NCBI RefSeq assembly: GCF_036588685.1
Contig: NC_086374.1
Location: 34,340,886 to 34,404,885, forward strand
DNA: 64,000 nt
Reading direction: 5' to 3'
Origin: Mytilus trossulus
Taxonomy: Eukaryota; Mollusca; Bivalvia; Mytilida; Mytilidae
The notes below the pieces were generated by a model that was not told where the DNA came from, searched no databases, and saw only the letters and a list, made by a program, of their open reading frames with translations. Of this stretch, positions 44,250-57,100 are shown one piece after another. The translations under genes and the position numbers were made by a program. The stretch's first letter is position 1. Each line of letters begins with the position of its first letter.

Positions 44250-45405
44250 GTATAGAAGTTTTTAAAATATTAACACATACATTATTTAATGTTTTAGGAT
44301 TTTACATTCGACCTTGTAGTGAATATTTTAATTTGTGATCGATGTCAATAGTTCAGGCAGTGTTGTTCAGTGATACAACAAAATTTATGAACTGTACCCA
44401 GGAACTAACTGAAGCATAGCATAGTTACATTTAAATACTATATCGACAGAAGAAACCTTATTTGTTGATACATTTCACATAAGCAAGGATATAATAAGTA
44501 TATATCATAAAGATAGTATTTTTCCATAAAATGGAATACGATAATATTATAAGACAAGTTGGAGAATTTGGAAAATATCAAAAAGTGTTTATGGTCATCG
44601 TAGCTATATCATCAATATTTAATGCCATGACAACATTCGCATTAAATTTTGTCTTTGGAGAACACGCTCATAGGTACGTTATTTTTAGTAATATTCGTTT
44701 CACCCGTTCGTGTCCTGAATTAAACGTTCTAATTGTTTTACTTTTTGAAGATACAGCCTGGTTTTATGCATAGCTATTCCTCTCACATGTCTGACAGTCG
44801 CATCAATTCCATTCAACAAAACACTATAATAGATTACTAGATCATGGATGTTGCAAAGTGCATCGGAAAGGTTAGCAGATCATGTTCTGCATATGGCATT
44901 CGTCGTGTTGCTCAATTAAGAACAAGCTCGGTGAAATTCTGAGTCTAACTAGGTAATGTCCCATTTTTGGAATAGAGATTGTCGTTATCATAATTGGAAC
45001 AAAATAATTCGCTATTTGTTATCTGACTTGGAAATTTTAGAATATGGAGTTTAACAATATGTATTTAATTTGTCATGATTATATTCATAAAATAAAAAAG
45101 CATGTATTTTAATTTTAACTATAATATCTGTAGAATGATTTAAACGATATTTGTCGATTTGCAAACAGGTCTGGAACATTTTTAGTTCAAATTCTCTCAT
45201 TCATTTCAATAGACTATTATTTGTTATTTTTATCTTGTTATATTTATACATGAAAATACATACATATTAGTATAACAAAACAAAAAACAAGTTTTCTTTT
45301 CTTATGAAATGATAAATTTTCCGTTAAATTTACCATCCTTTATAATACAAGTTAATGATATTCATTTGCCTACCAGAAATTACCATGACCAAATATTACC
45401 ATTTT
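44250..45405 (+). repeat. Segmental duplication, copy 2 (promoter, first exon, intron start)
   Basis: Direct-orientation counterpart of 37875-39345, about 6.4 kb away. The upstream 250 bases and the exon are the best conserved; the intron part is more diverged and shorter. Confidence 0.7.
44531..44673 (+). CDS. SLC22-type transporter, first exon copy 2
   Basis: A second first exon, 143 nt like the first, starting MEYDNIIRQVGEFGKYQ and ending FVFGEHAHR at an identical donor context (CATAG/GTACGTTATTTTT). Most differences from the 38149 copy are conservative (Lys/Arg, Val/Ile, Ser/Asn), so both copies look under selection. About 280 bases upstream and several hundred downstream are also shared between the copies. 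This copy is nearer to exon 2 (59803) and is the simpler choice as the principal first exon, leaving an intron of about 15 kb. Confidence 0.8.
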
Positions 45406-45409
45406 AAAT

Positions 45410-47337
45410 ATTCGAGGAATGAAAAATAAAACTACAGCATGTATAATAAACCCTGACAGATTTTATGTATTCTGCTACTGTTTTTGTATTCAAATATAAG
45501 GATATATAATTGCAAATGAGACAAACAAATATCAAAAACCAAAAAGCTAGAATATTCACAACTGTTAAAGTCATAAGAAACGAGTGACCTGTGAAAAATA
45601 ATGTTCTTCCAATTCTTGAACCAATGCATACAAACATCATAAACGTAGTCTTCTGTGCACGAATTTATCATTTTTTTCGTGTAAATTTCGTATAATCCTC
45701 TTTTTTTTTTTCAATCGGACAGTGTTGTTGTAAAAATAAGGCAGATAATTAAAGTTCGTGTTTTGAAGCCTGTTTGTTAACAATCGACAATTATCAACAA
45801 AAAAGCACTGAAAAAAGCACGTATTAAACATGTAAATTCAGGTAATAGTTTATTTTAAGGACATCCATGCGTATTGTGATCACCGGAATTTTACGAGATG
45901 GGTCACACTGAGGTCACTTTGCATACGGAAAATATGTCGGGGGAATTGCTTCCTGGAATAAAATAAAGTAAACTTCTTCTATATATGAACAAATTAAAGA
46001 GTTTTCTTCGGAAAAAAGTATATGTACATAAGTTTTATAATAAAAACTATCCATTGAGTTATAAATAAACATATGCATTATTTTTTTATTATTATTTGAG
46101 GTTTCTTATGACTTAAGATTCAAATACTGCCTTCAAAAATGTCGAAACATACCTCATAGCTTTAGACAATACTAGTATGATTTCTGACACAAAAGTTAAA
46201 AAGAAAAATGTAACGAGCAACATCAATCGACGATAATAAAATCATACATTCTGGCATATGCATGCACATACATGTACATGATACTGTTGGGAATAAACCG
46301 GCTTATACACATTCAATCCACCTTCTACTCAGGGACGTTTAAATTACATGAATTTCGTCATTTCACGCGGATATTAGTGAAATTCACAAGAGTGTTATAT
46401 AAAATGAGGTTATACTTGAAATAACTGTCAAGTTTTCAGGTTAATAAAAATCATGAAAAATACCATTTGTTTTGAAACTTGAAGTTCCTATAAATGTATG
46501 TAAAAATCAAAATGTACTTGTATACTCTCGGTATAACCCGGATTTGCTTTTTCTAAATCGATCTACGAGTTTGAACATTGGTTTACAACTGTTGCCTTCA
46601 TTAAGGTGAATTTAACTTGAATGCTTTAAGCAAATTTCATACGTGAGGACAATTTGCAGATGTAACCTGTGACAACGATAAGATGACTGAAAGTACATTG
46701 CAGTATTAACCAAGTAATGATCCAGTTTCAAACTATCATGGGTCGTAATCACACAGTTTTTTAACAACAAAAAATATATTGGAAAGTCCTGAACATAGCC
46801 AGTTGCTATTATTTGGTAAATGGCGCTTCTTTAAAAAAAAAGCTTAAGTTAACGCTACTTCACCCTAATAACTTAAAATACGATTCATGCAATTAAAATC
46901 TATGAACCTATAACAACTGTAAATTTCATTTATCTATTTTAGTTTTGTTTGTGCCGCCTGCCTTGATACATATAAAGAAAATATACTACTCTCTATTCAA
47001 AACTAAGTAACGAACCAACCGTACCAAAAGTTTGTAGTTTTTACAAGCTAGTCTGAACATGAAATAACATTAACTGTATTGACAGCTAGTAATTTTCTAA
47101 ACGGATGGTTTACCAGACGTTGACCTTCATTAATGCGTCGATTATCCTTGTCCGATTTTTTTTTAATACGCATAGTTACCCCAGACAATCAATGAAGAAT
47201 GTATGTCAAGGTTGTACCTATTTATATTTGATTGTTGCCAAGTTTACATACTAGTTATTACATTTGTAAAAATAAAATCATAAAACACGGACTTATATTA
47301 ACAAAATATATATAAGTCCCTCTTTTGTATTTAATCG
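45410..47337. other. SLC22 intron, no exon recognised
   Basis: Between copy 2 of the duplicated first exon and the large palindrome. Only a T2 fragment (46525-46610) is recognisable. Confidence 0.5.
46525..46610 (+). mobile_element. Repeat family T2, fragment
   Basis: GGTATAACCCGGATTTGC, TTTCTAAATCGATCTACGAG and ACAACTGTTGCCTTCATT. Short and 5'-truncated. Confidence 0.65.
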
Positions 47338-48112
47338 ATATCCTATGTTATGATGTTCTGATAAATCTCGAAGATAGCAATATTTGTAATCAAGGTAGCC
47401 ATTCAGTTTTATAATTATAATGAGTTCATGGAAAATATTGTAGTGCGTAACGTAAAGAGTGGTTTCAATAGAACTATTTTTATCAAATAAAAACATCTTG
47501 CTGCAAACAGTTCCATTATTATATTATAATAATTTTCAGTCATAACAAATTTATCTTACAGACTATCGCAACGTGGTATTTAGACGAGTGGCCTATCAAA
47601 GTGATATACTATTGGCTTCGATTCTTATTAGCAAGAACCTACTTATATTGTTTTAAACAAAACAAATGCCAACGATAAGAACTTGTTAGCCTTAAATATG
47701 TTTTAATGATTTATTTCAACTGTCCAGCATCAATTTGGTGGGCTATTGAAACCTGTCAGATTACCCCTCAACACTGTGTTGAGGTTACAAAGGTAATTAA
47801 AACCACTACTAATTGTATTGAAATAAACCCTGCATAATTGCGCCATATGAAATTAGTTAACCAAGGTACCTGGATTATAATTTAATACGCCAGACGCGCG
47901 TTTCGTCTACATAATACTCATTAGTTACGCTCAGATAAAAATAGTTATAAAGCAAAACAAGTACAAAGTTGAAGAGCATTTGGGACTCAAAATTCCAAAA
48001 AATGTTGTGCCAAATACGGCTTTAGTAATCTATTCCTGGAATAAGAAAATCCTTAGTTTTTCAAAAAAATCAATGTTGTGTAACATGAAAATTTTAAAAA
48101 AATCACCATAAT

Positions 48113-49330
48113 TATGTCTTTCCATTTTTCTGTGGAAAGACCTATTGTTTTCGTCTGATTATCATTTTTTTTTCTTTTTTCGTCGCTTAGATATTTGGTA
48201 TATGATATCGAACAGTTTATGTGCTTTTGAAATTTACCCTGCGTAAATGAATACTTTTCTCTGTATGAGTTATCTCCCCAAACACTGTTTTCCTTGTGTC
48301 CAGTACTCTTTCGAAACCGTAAAAGATTACGACAAATTTATTTTATAAAATTGATCGTTATATCCTTCCCATGATTTGTCCTTTTTTGAAGGAAGCAGTA
48401 TGAACACTCCATATGAGAGTTATTTCCCCTTGTGCATTTGATATAAGTGATATGCATTTCTATCTTGTAAACCATAAAAGAGGGACGAAAGATACCAAAG
48501 GGACAGTCAAACTCATAAATCTAAAATAAACTGACAACGCCATGGCTAAAAATGAAAAAGACAAACAGAAACATAAGTGATAGAGACCTAGGATCTTTCG
48601 ATTTGAAGTCCTTCGTCCAAAAAAATGAAAATTAGGTCAAAGATGAAGGTCATATTCTAATTTTTGAATTTGGCTTATTTTCACATATTTACTAAAACCG
48701 TACAAGCTATCAACAAATTATTTTTACCAAATTGTTAGTTGCAACATGTCATAACACGTACATTTTTATTGCAAGGGTACGTTGAACGTCAAAGGGAATT
48801 TTTCCCCTTTTGTATTTAAAAATACGCGTATGGTGATATAACTCATCAACAAATAATTATAATAAAGACATATGGTCTTTTTATTTAAGGTCCTTTGTTT
48901 ATGACCTTGAAATTGATCTCAAGGTCATAGCTTAATTTTGAGTTGTAATATTTGACCTTTGCTTTTACCTCATATGTATACATGATAAAGCCATGAGACC
49001 TTTGGCAAAAGGTATCAAACCGTTTAACCTTGAAAAAAACCAACCGGAAGTAGCTTTGTTTTGTAATTTATTTATATAAAAGTATATAGAACCAGATATT
49101 TTTGGAATCAGTGTCAAGTAAATATTCAAATATTATTGGAAGTAACATTTTTCAAACCGGAAGTAACAAATTATCGCCCTTATTTAAAAAAATATTGTAT
49201 AAAATCCATATATATTTTTGGAATTAGCGTACAATAAGCTATCATTTGACGATTGAAATGACATTTTCAACTTAATTTTACAACTTTCATATAAAAATAC
49301 ATTGTTTTTGATGGAAAGTCCTTTTGGTTT
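48113..49330. mobile_element. Element with short inverted ends in the palindrome loop
   Basis: Begins GTCTTTCCATTTTTCTG, itself a hairpin with GTGGAAAGACC, and ends near GATGGAAAGTCC, the approximate reverse complement. The interior repeats text on TGACCTTGAAATTGATCTC and AACCGGAAGTA. A separate repeat (CAAAGGGACAGTCAAACTC, AACTGACAACGCCATGGC) is nested at about 48478-48600, and a faint copy of that one also lies near 38700-38830. Confidence 0.55.
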
Positions 49331-49839
49331 TTAATTATAATTGATTTTCATGTCAACACAGAAGTATTGACTACTGGGCTGGAAAAAATACACGGTTCCC
49401 ATGCTGAAGTTATTAGCCAATCATATTATTTTAAATACATAGGAGTAATTGTATAAGTTATTAAAATTTTCGATAGAAACCAAACAAATCAGCTTAATGT
49501 TTTTTAGTATAACAACTATGAATAGACGTAACTTCGTGTTACATAGCATATTTCAATCGTTACCGTTGCTAGTAGACGTGTTTGGGAATGAGCCAACGGA
49601 TGGCGGTTTTGATAATATCTATGTTTTTACTTATTTAAAATATGTTTGACTGAATGTAATTTAAGTAAAGTCTAGTACAAAAAGTTTATACATGTAAAGG
49701 ACGAATAGAAATAAACAATTACTATTATAAATAAGATGATAAATGACATGTTACATATGGGCCATCTAATTATGACCACTCTAAAAAGTGGTGCATTTGC
49801 TCTATAAAAATGCAGTGTAATGGTATTCTCTATTCTCTT

Positions 49840-49985
49840 TTGAAAGTTCGTTTATTTTGTTAGTCAATGGCCGTCTACAACTTATTATACGATAAAGGAT
49901 TTGCTCAATGTTGAAAGCCGTGCAGTGACGTAGAGTTGCTTTCTATCTTTGACCCTTGGTTTTTTATGAATATTTGTCGTCTTGT
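49840..49985 (+). mobile_element. Tail family T1, degenerate fragment
   Basis: Contains TTTGCTCAATGTTGAAAGCC and GTGCAGTGACGTAGAGTTG, recognisable but diverged from the family core. It lies inside the loop of the large inverted duplication. Confidence 0.5.
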
Positions 49986-51354
49986 AATGTTATTCTTTTC
50001 CCCTTATTTCTTTTCATTGTATTTGCACTAATGTTGTTTATAATCTGTACAATTTATATTTTTATGATACTGTTTGTTTAAATTAATATACAACACAATG
50101 TAAACAATATCATAAACTTAATTTAAACAATATCTTACTTCAATAATGTGGTCATTTTTATAAATCTCCTAAATTTGGAATTTTTCGAAAAACTAAGGAT
50201 TTTCTTATCCCAGGCATAGATTATCTTAGCCTTATTTTACACAACTTTTGGGATTTTTTTTTTATCTTTAATGCTCTTCAACTTTGTACTTGTTTGGCTT
50301 TATAAATATTTTGATATGAGTGTCACTGATGAGTCTTATTAAAACGAAACGCGCGTCTGGCGTACTAAATTATAATCCAGGTACCTTTGATAACTAATTT
50401 CATAAGGCGGGTTTATTTCAATAAAATAAATAGTGGTTTTAAGTACCTTTGTAATCTCAACACAGTGTTGAGGGGTTATCTAACAGGTTTCAATAGCCCA
50501 CCAAATTGATGCTGGACAGTTGAAATAAATCATTAAAACATATTTAAGGCTAACAAGTTCTTATCGTTGGCATTTGTTTTTGTACAATATAAGTAGGTTC
50601 ATAATAATAAGTACTGAAGCCAATAGTATATCACTTTGATAGGCCACTCGTCTAAATACCACGTTGAGATAGTCTGTAAGATAACTTCGTTATGTCTGAA
50701 AATTATTATAATATAATAAAGGAACTGTTTGCAGCAAGTTTTGTGCATTTGATAAAAATAGTTCTTTTAAAACCCCTCTTTGCGTTACGCACTACAATAT
50801 TTTCCATGAACTCAATATAATTATAAAACTAAATGACTACCTTGATTACAAATATTGCTATCTTCGAGATTTATCAGAACATCATAACATAGGATATTCT
50901 GGTACCTTTGATAACTATTCGTTTTATGTTGGTTTTTTTTTGCCATTTATTTTTGGAGATGGTATTGCATCTTTTGGAATCTGTTTTCGTATATGATTTA
51001 TTTATACTACTACATCTGGGCCAATATGTATAACGGTTTTTTCATATAGATTTGTCTTAGTAAACACTTAAGTTAGGGTGAGGGGAAAGGCAATCCAGAA
51101 GATGCTGAACAAATATGGTAAAATTCGTACTGAAGAAAAAACATTTTTCAAAACTATTCGTTAGAGCATGCTTAAAATGCTACACTAGTGCTACGTCATT
51201 GAAACCTTTATCGCGTATTATTAGGTTTAAAAATAAATTGTTGTCTCGAGTAAATAAACGGATCCCTTCATCGAGCACGATGAATTAAATATTATTTTTT
51301 CGTCTCATGCACCAATAAAAACGTCAACGTACCTTTGCTCTAATACGCCAATCT

Positions 51355-51615
51355 GTCATCTGTTTATATTTATAAATTAACTGTTTACAAAATTTAGATT
51401 TTTTGAAATACTAAGGCTTTTCTACCTCAGGCATAGATTACCTTAGCTGTATTTGGAAACACTTTTAGGAATTTTGTATCTCAATGCTCTTCAAGTTCGT
51501 ACTTTATTTGGCTTTTTTCAACTTTTTTTGGATTCAAGCTTCACTGATGAGTCTTTTGTAGACGAAACGCGCGTCTGGCATATATGAAAAATTAAATCCT
51601 GGTATCTATGATGAG
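51355..51615 (+). repeat. Repeat family T3, diverged single copy
   Basis: Holds the AAATACTAAGGCTTTTCTAC, CAGGCATAGATTACCTTAGC and GATGAGTCTTTTGTAGACG blocks with the ACGCGCGTCTGGC core. Ends near CCTGGTATCTATGATGAG, a subtype ending also seen at 52285-52375. Confidence 0.75.
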
Positions 51616-52284
51616 TTTATTTTCAAATTTTAGCTTGTAATGTATTATGGAATTGTTTAATATATCAAAACAAATTTAACACCCGCTCGTAATAAAAGTG
51701 TGTATTGGTCAATCAGTAAAGTAAAATAAAGACTTCATAAGTTAAGGCATACAGATTAAGGATTTTCCTTTAAAAGGTGAATTCGGGCTATAATCTAAGT
51801 TTAGGAAACACTTAAGTCAAGATGTTTCATGCATACAGGCCTTGAAGCAAAACATGACTTGTTAAGTTTGAGTTTCTCGGTCAACGTTCGTGTGTATTTT
51901 TTAAGTCGAGTTATATCAATATAGATGGTAGATAGGCAGTGTTTATACATTATATAGTTAGTTTAACTCGTTAATATCAAGTGAATAAATACATTCTATG
52001 GATGACAAAAACGAAATAAAATTGCATTTAAAATATTTATGAAATTAGTCACACTCCGGAACACCAACATTCAATTTGACCAATGAATATTTAATGGGCA
52101 TACTTGCTTTCAAAGACATTTATTATTGTTTTTTCCAATTACACAAATGATAAAACATATGCGATGGGTAGATAAAAAAATTTGAACATTATCCTAGCAT
52201 TTACTTAACACTCAGTGAAGAACACCACATGAAACATGAAACATGAAAACTTAATTAAACGCCTATTTCTACATATACAATATT

Positions 52285-52375
52285 TTGGATTCGAGCGTCA
52301 CTGATGAGTATTTTGTAGACGAAACGCGCGTCTGGCGTATATATAAAATTTAGTCCTGGTATCTATGATGAGTTT
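52285..52375 (+). repeat. Repeat family T3, 3' end only
   Basis: Only the last 90 bases: GATTCGAGCGTCACTGATG, GTAGACGAAACGCGCGTCTG and TCCTGGTATCTATGATGAG. Truncated at its 5' side. Confidence 0.75.
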
Positions 52376-53494
52376 ATTTCCTAGCGAAGAATAACGATCG
52401 AGAAGAAAAGTATGGAAGCGTATTTTTTCCCGTGTTGGCGGTTTACGACTAACATTTATGATATGAAGGTTGCGTTATAACTTATAACGTGTTTTCCTTT
52501 TGCAAATAACGTTAACAGTTGTGCTATCTTATTTCTCATATCCAAAGTTTCAATGAAAGCAACTGTTATAAAGGGAGTAAGCTTAAATTGAGAATGGAAA
52601 TATGGAATGTGTCAAAGAGACGGAGGCCATCAATGGGTTTTCCATAAAACGAAGAGGCTGCCTGGTGTTATTCCTCTTCTCATTAATTGCAAAGTAAAGT
52701 GCTGGGGGTGTTTAGCACATATCATGACATAATATATACTGAGCTGGAGATTATCAAAAATAATATTGAGTTTTTCGAAGTCATACTGAAGATTAAAATT
52801 CTACCCTGTTAATGCATAGCCGAATTTAATGTCCTTCAAAAGTAAATACACGTATGAACATTGTGTAAGAGTGGTAAGATAAAAACAAGTTATCCAATTG
52901 AGATAAATGTATAAGATGAATATTTTGTTTCCAATTGAGTAGTCTACATTCAAATTGCTTCCCAATCACCTAACATAGATACATGTACCTTAATAGAAAG
53001 ATTTTTTTTTATCAACAAACGATTTTTTTTTCCAAATAATTCATCTTTAATCCAAAAGGTCATTTTTTTATTTGACTTTACCGTTTAATAATTGGATGAA
53101 ATTTCTTTTGCCCCTCACTGCTTTGCCACTTTCCACTTTCATTCAAGGATATTGATTTGCCTTTAAGTTTCCGCTTCCACTGAAGATTGCAGGATAAGTA
53201 TTTGGCTTATTAGAATTGTTAGTACTACTCCATTGCTCCGTTCATTCAAATGCTTTTCAGTTTTTATGGTCACAGATTCTTAAACTTTCGGATTCGAGTT
53301 TCAAATATCCGATACTGTATATTTTGTACCCATTCATATATAAACACCTTGAAAAAGTTAAATCAATCTAATTTACCTGTGTTTTCTTACAAACCTAATA
53401 ATTATAACATATCTTTTTTTTTAATTCATGGCTCCAACACTATAGAAATGGTGAAATTATATTATAATTGACAAGACCCCAGTTTAATATTCAT

Positions 53495-53625
53495 TTGTTC
53501 TTATGTTTTCTTTCCTCTGGTAGCAGATGTCATTCCCTCTGTTTTAATTTGTTATATCCGGATTCGCTTTTTCTCAATCCATTTATTACTTTTGAACAGC
53601 GGTATAATACTATTACTTTAATAAT
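53495..53625 (+). mobile_element. Repeat family T2, fragment
   Basis: CATTCCCTCTGTTTTAATTT, TATATCCGGATTCGC and GAACAGCGGTATAATACTA, then an AT-rich end. Confidence 0.65.
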
Positions 53626-53984
53626 TTTATTCAAATGAAAAAAAATTATTAAGTAAAAGCGGATATCGTAGGTACTAAACATGAACAATATTTAACTTCG
53701 GATGCTTATATGGGCAAGCATTTAAGTTCAAAAGCACAAACAATTCCTTGTTTGGAAAAGGAAAATATGTGTAAGTCATTACAATAAACACAACAATGTA
53801 CAATACCGAATTACTGCTGCTTATGTCTTCTCATCCCATTAATTCATATATGCTTGTGGTCTGTTGAAAATAGCATTGTATAAATTATGCACTTTCGGCG
53901 ACAACACACTTTATCTTACTTAAATATACCGTATATAATTCACATATGGTTAGTTGTCGTGGTTTTTTGAATACACGGTTAGTA

Positions 53985-54130
53985 GCAGGGGCGGATCCAG
54001 CCATTTTAAAAGGGGGGTTTCCAACCAGAGTAAAAGGGGGGCCCAACTATATGCTCCAATTCAAATGGATTGATCGTCCAAAAAAAGGGGGGTTCCAACC
54101 CCCGGACCCCCCTTTTTTGGAACCGTAGTT
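53985..54130. mobile_element. MITE with GGCGGATCCAG end, second copy
   Basis: Left end GGGGCGGATCCAGCC. The interior has AAAAGGGGGGTTTCC and CCGGACCCCCCTTTTTTGG blocks around CAATTCAAATGGATTGATCG, parallel to TGATCAATGCATTTGAATCG-type text in the other copy. The right inverted end is lost or diverged. Confidence 0.72.
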
Positions 54131-54134
54131 GTGT

Positions 54135-57100
54135 TATGTCACTTTGTAAAAGCAACTCGGCATTGGGGGAAAATCTGAAAGGTTTTACATGTACCTGGAC
54201 AACAAACAAAGATGTTGGTGATGAATGATTGAAATAAATGAAGAAATCACATTTAAAGCTAACAAGATGTTATTGTTGGCGTTGGTTTTTGTAAAGACCA
54301 ATGGAAGCAGGTTGTTTTCTATTTAAGATTGATAACTGTGATAAACCAGTAACCCTAATCTAATATCACTTTTTAAATAAGATAGTCAGTAAATTCGTTC
54401 CGCAGTGTGCTAGTTATCACTATAGCATACTGCGTCTTATGTCGGCACTATATATAGCACACGATGTGACTAATGGTATGTCTCTTTCTCTTATTTTGGG
54501 ACAATAAATAACAGGTTATGTAAGTCTTTAAAAATCAATTTAGGGTGCTGTTATACATTTTTCCGGATGCAAAGTAAGACTCTTTTGTCAGCATACAAGT
54601 CAAAACTGAATGATCAATTTGCCGCTACACGGTTCAATTGTTATTTGTAAATATTTAACTAACTTAATGCAAGACTAGCCATCCCGTGTAATTAGATAAA
54701 AAGTTTGAACCACTCAACAATAATTTAACTGGTACATTTAGTGCATCAAATCAATAACAGGTACTATCATTATAAGAGATTTGAAAGCAAGATTTAAATA
54801 TCAAGTTCGCAGTAAAATAATTCAATTTGCATACCGTATGAAAACTCACATACTGTGTTACCCTCAGTAAAAAATGTTTTTAAGTCGCACGAAATGATAT
54901 AACGTCTTTTTTTATTTGTTCACTTATTTATTAGAAGTCATGATGCAGTCTGTCAAATACGTGAAGATCATCCGAATTTATTTTAGTTTACATACTGCTT
55001 ATATATTAATATAGTAAACTAATAACATATAACACGATTTGCATTTTGTACAGTGGCTGAATTGTACCGAGTGTTTAATTTCAGCCATTATAAAAAAAGA
55101 AGCTGAAATCGACTCATACCTGATTTCTAAGAAGCAAAACATGGTGCTTATATAATTTACCAGTATGCTTGTCTATCCATAAAGCCAAATTATTTAAATG
55201 ACTGCACACAAAAATGTCACAATATGTATTTTCCCATTCAGTGTCCAGTGAAAAAGAGTAAAATATAATGATACGCCGAATGCTATATCCACACAATATC
55301 TAACTATGAACAATTAAAACCATTTGTTACGAAATAGGATTTTCACTATACAAATCCTTGTAAAAGCGTTGACCGTACGCACATATTTAGAATGAAGCGC
55401 TTCCGCTTTTATTCCCCAATGAAGTTACAAAAGAAGCATTCAATTCTTAAATAAGTGTATGATGAACAAAATCATTTATGTTCTAGTTAATATAAATGTT
55501 AAATGTAAAAAATAATTAACAACATATAGGTTAATTTTAATAAGCTGAGTATCAAGAGCAACTCGTACTTGCTGTTACCAGGTTTCCCGTAGAACAGACA
55601 TAAGGAAAAATTCATTCTAGCCAAAATCTATACGAGAATGGAATGCCTTACCACTTATCACACTCATCGCTGCGAGTTTGGAATGCTCCAAGGCTCGGCT
55701 ATCAAAATAGACAAAACCATTGCTTTTAAAGAGCACCTGTATATAGGATTTTAACTTTCACAAAACTGTATATATTTTATTTTTCCTTTGACATCATGCG
55801 CAACACAGTGACAGAATAATCAAACTTGATTTAGAAGACGAAGAAGTCAGAATCGTTCAAAAAGGAACCCCAATAAGAAATTGCCCTAGAAATTAAAATT
55901 AATTGCATTGGTTAAAATTAGTATTGATGTTTAAATTATATTAAGTATCCTACAAGTTTCTTTTTCCTATCACATATATGCAATATTACGATTTTTTACT
56001 TGTGCACGTACCACTGACCCGATTCTATTATCATTTCAATTTATTTTTAAATTAACACATAAAATGAAGGTATAGGAAACGCGCCAAATTGAATGCAGCA
56101 TAAAATACATGTTAGAATATTTTATTAGCCTGAATTTTCATTATAATTTAGCTTTGAAATTTTAATATAAATGTTTAAATTTAAAATATGAATTGGCTGT
56201 CAAAAGCTCCACATTTAATAACCTTTATACTGGAATTTAATATTTTAACCCAAATAACACTTCCTCCATTTCACTATAATAAATACAACCGGCAACAGTC
56301 CAATTGAGGCCCTAACGGGTACAGGTTGCAACGCCATATGTGGATTATTAAAAGCCTTCAAATCTTTAAGTATGATTTTGTTGATTTCAAATTAAGATCA
56401 ATAAAAAAGGTTAAACTATTTATATCGTAAAAAAACAGCTTGACTAACAATGTTACTAATACCTTAAAATACGTTCTTGATTTTCACCCCAAGGTTGACT
56501 GAGGAATAGAAGTATGGTCACTTTTCCGAGTGGCAGTAAAACGCTTGGCAAAGTGAGGCGTCTGTTTGGTTGTGCGGGATGTCCAAGTCAGAATGGGGAC
56601 TTAAATCTGATGCCTCGTGTAAAGAGAGTGCCACGCTCTCTGCACGCACAGAACCCGTGCCACAACTCTTTGAGTGGTCCGCAGGTGGCCTGTTGCAAGG
56701 CAAAATTTCTGTCACTATCCAAAATACCCTCGTTTTCAAGTGGCAGTCCAAATTTCCCGACCTTCATCCCAGTTTTCCTCCATTACAAGACCTATTTATT
56801 GTAATTATTGTTAACTTGTTCTCGTTCTGAACATGAATTAAATATTTAATACTGGACGTTAAGCAACCAGCAATCAATTAATTGATTTCACTCCTTTTTG
56901 GTTAGCTTTTTTCCTATTCATACTTTGTCGTACATTTCAGTAGATGATAAATATCAAATAACTAAAAAGGTTTCAACTAAAATTACTGAGGTCTTATTCC
57001 AATTACGTTTTGTCAATGCAATAATGTCAGAAATTGACAAAAAAGATCGGTTGAGTACAAACTGGCCGACAGTTATCTGAAAAGACTTGATATTTTTTTT

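Larger units (their letters stand above)
47338..50897. repeat. 3.56-kb inverted duplication (long palindrome with loop)
   Basis: The left arm (47338 to about 48112) and right arm (about 50138 to 50897) are reverse complements over roughly 770 bases. Anchors are ATATCCTATGTTATGATG, GATAGCAATATTTGTAATC, GACGAGTGGCCTATCAAAG, CCAGCATCAATTTGGTGGGC and CTCAACACTGTGTTGAGGTT on the left, all present inverted on the right. The inner 270 bases of each arm are a T3 copy. Differences between arms are few single bases and small indels. The loop of about 2 kb holds the element at 48113-49330 and a T1 fragment. Confidence 0.88.

Noticed and set aside
56514..56830. Three overlapping open frames in a GC-richer island
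   Set aside because: Open on both strands over the same bases, no domain, and the block ends in a motif repeated elsewhere in the window; best read as a dispersed repeat.
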